From assembly GCF_004340875.1 (NCBI RefSeq), contig NZ_SLXQ01000005.1, positions 186,001 through 250,000 on the forward strand: a stretch of DNA of 64,000 nt. Reading direction: 5' to 3'. Of the stretch, positions 63,509-64,000 are shown piece after piece. Position 1 is the stretch's first letter, and every line of letters starts with the position of its first letter. The position numbers and the translations under genes are program-made. Under the pieces are notes generated by a model. That model was not told the DNA's origin and ran no database searches. It saw only the letters and a list, made by a program, of their open reading frames with translations. This DNA comes from Tamaricihabitans halophyticus. Lineage in GTDB: Bacteria > Actinomycetota > Actinomycetes > Mycobacteriales > Pseudonocardiaceae.

Positions 63509-64000
63509 GAAGCAGCGCGCTCATCACCCTCCGCCGCCGGCTACTTGGCCTGGCGTTCATCGCCTGCCTGCTCGGCGTGATCGTGCTGTCCGTCGCGTTC
63601 TACAACAAAACCTTCAGTACCTTCACCAGGGTCACGCTGCAGGCCGGCACGATCGGTAGCCAGCTGAAGGAACAGGCCGATGTGAAGGTCCGCGGGCTGA
63701 TCGTGGGGACTGTCGAGCGGGTCGAGCCGCGACTCGACGGGGCCGAACTGGAACTCGCCCTGGATCCGGCGAAGACCCACCTCATCCCGCAGAACGTCTC
63801 CGCTCGACTGCTCCCGAAAACGCTGTTCGGGGAACGCTACGTATCTCTGCAACTGCCCGAGCAGCCAGCCAGTGAGTCCCTGCGGGACGGCGACGTGATC
63901 TCGCGGGACCGGTCCAGCACGGCGATCGAGCTGGAGCAGGCGCTGGACAACCTGCTTCCGGTACTGCAGGCGGTGCAGCCACAAAAACTGTCCAGCACGC
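63505..64000 (+). CDS. MCE-family protein, first of an mce operon (3' end outside window)
   Basis: The frame runs from the ATG at 63505 to the window edge (165 codons visible). One N-terminal helix (about 14-34, LGLAFIACLLGVIVLSVAFY) anchors it in the membrane. The MCE/MlaD domain follows (about 40-125: VTLQAGTIGSQLKEQADVKV, RGLIVGTVERVE, LLPKTLFGERYVSL). The start of the helical needle region (TAIELEQALDNLLPVLQAVQ) is visible. MCE proteins form the periplasmic lipid-shuttling tube. It overlaps the permease stop as ATGA, and further mce genes should follow. Confidence 0.92.
   Translation, partial: MRSSALITLRRRLLGLAFIACLLGVIVLSVAFYNKTFSTFTRVTLQAGTIGSQLKEQADVKVRGLIVGTVERVEPRLDGAELELALDPAKTHLIPQNVSARLLPKTLFGERYVSLQLPEQPASESLRDGDVISRDRSSTAIELEQALDNLLPVLQAVQPQKLSST

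Overview
This window is high-GC DNA from an actinobacterium. GTG starts are common, BldC is present, and mycolate-type HadA/HadB dehydratases, an Mce lipid-import locus, a KorAB oxoacid:ferredoxin oxidoreductase and an F420-dependent (LLM) enzyme are all encoded. The gene mix and order best fit the Pseudonocardiaceae (Amycolatopsis / Saccharopolyspora / Prauserella-like). That family assignment is inference. From memory, much of the order follows the Mycobacterium tuberculosis Rv0534c-Rv0655 backbone (menA, menD, DUF3592, menG, menJ, polyprenyl synthase, htpX, yajQ, rpmG-hadAB, secE-nusG-rplKA-rplJL, mkl), with extra genes inserted.

Layout. 1-3.6 kb: the end of an EspI-like P-loop ATPase, a small membrane protein, bldC, an Lrp/AsnC regulator, a DUF4229 protein and a two-TM membrane protein. 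3.6-12.8 kb: menaquinone genes (menA, menD, menG, menJ) mixed with pxpA, a secreted M1-type peptidase, a DUF3592 protein and an inositol-phosphatase-family enzyme. 12.8-29.2 kb: the complete 14-gene nuoA-N operon for respiratory complex I, with mostly overlapping start and stop codons. It is preceded by two perfect Rex-type operators. 29.4-43.3 kb: a polyprenyl diphosphate synthase, a sunset-domain membrane protein, a cytochrome P450, korAB, a crotonase-fold protein, a DDAH-like amidinohydrolase with a divergent Lrp regulator, a siderophore-interacting protein, htpX, rmlA, a secreted propeller protein and a YajQ protein. 43.4-49.2 kb: tRNA-Tyr, a stand-alone E2-type acyltransferase domain, a secreted protein, a GGDEF/EAL protein, tRNA-Thr, tRNA-Met and rpmG. 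49.2-54.8 kb: hadA, hadB, an MFS transporter, a hydroxyisobutyrate-dehydrogenase-like protein, an LLM oxidoreductase and an aminotransferase. 54.9-60.3 kb: tRNA-Trp and the secE-nusG-rplK-rplA / rplJ-rplL transcription-translation block. 60.7-64 kb: mkl, two YrbE permeases and the start of an Mce gene, which runs off the window.

How the genes work together. Menaquinone head-group and tail enzymes flank complex I, which reduces menaquinone. The locus therefore puts the quinone and its main reducing enzyme together, apparently under NADH-responsive Rex control. KorAB may link 2-oxoglutarate oxidation to ferredoxin.

Most unusual observation. Eight intergenic loci hold about 18 copies of an oriented, near-palindromic element of about 24 bp (core TTAGCGGGCTAA). 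Copies within a locus are direct repeats with a 32-bp or 45/46-bp period. Four genes (P450, DDAH-like, hydroxyisobutyrate-dehydrogenase-like and LLM oxidoreductase) take their stop codon, and up to five codons before it, from a copy of this element.
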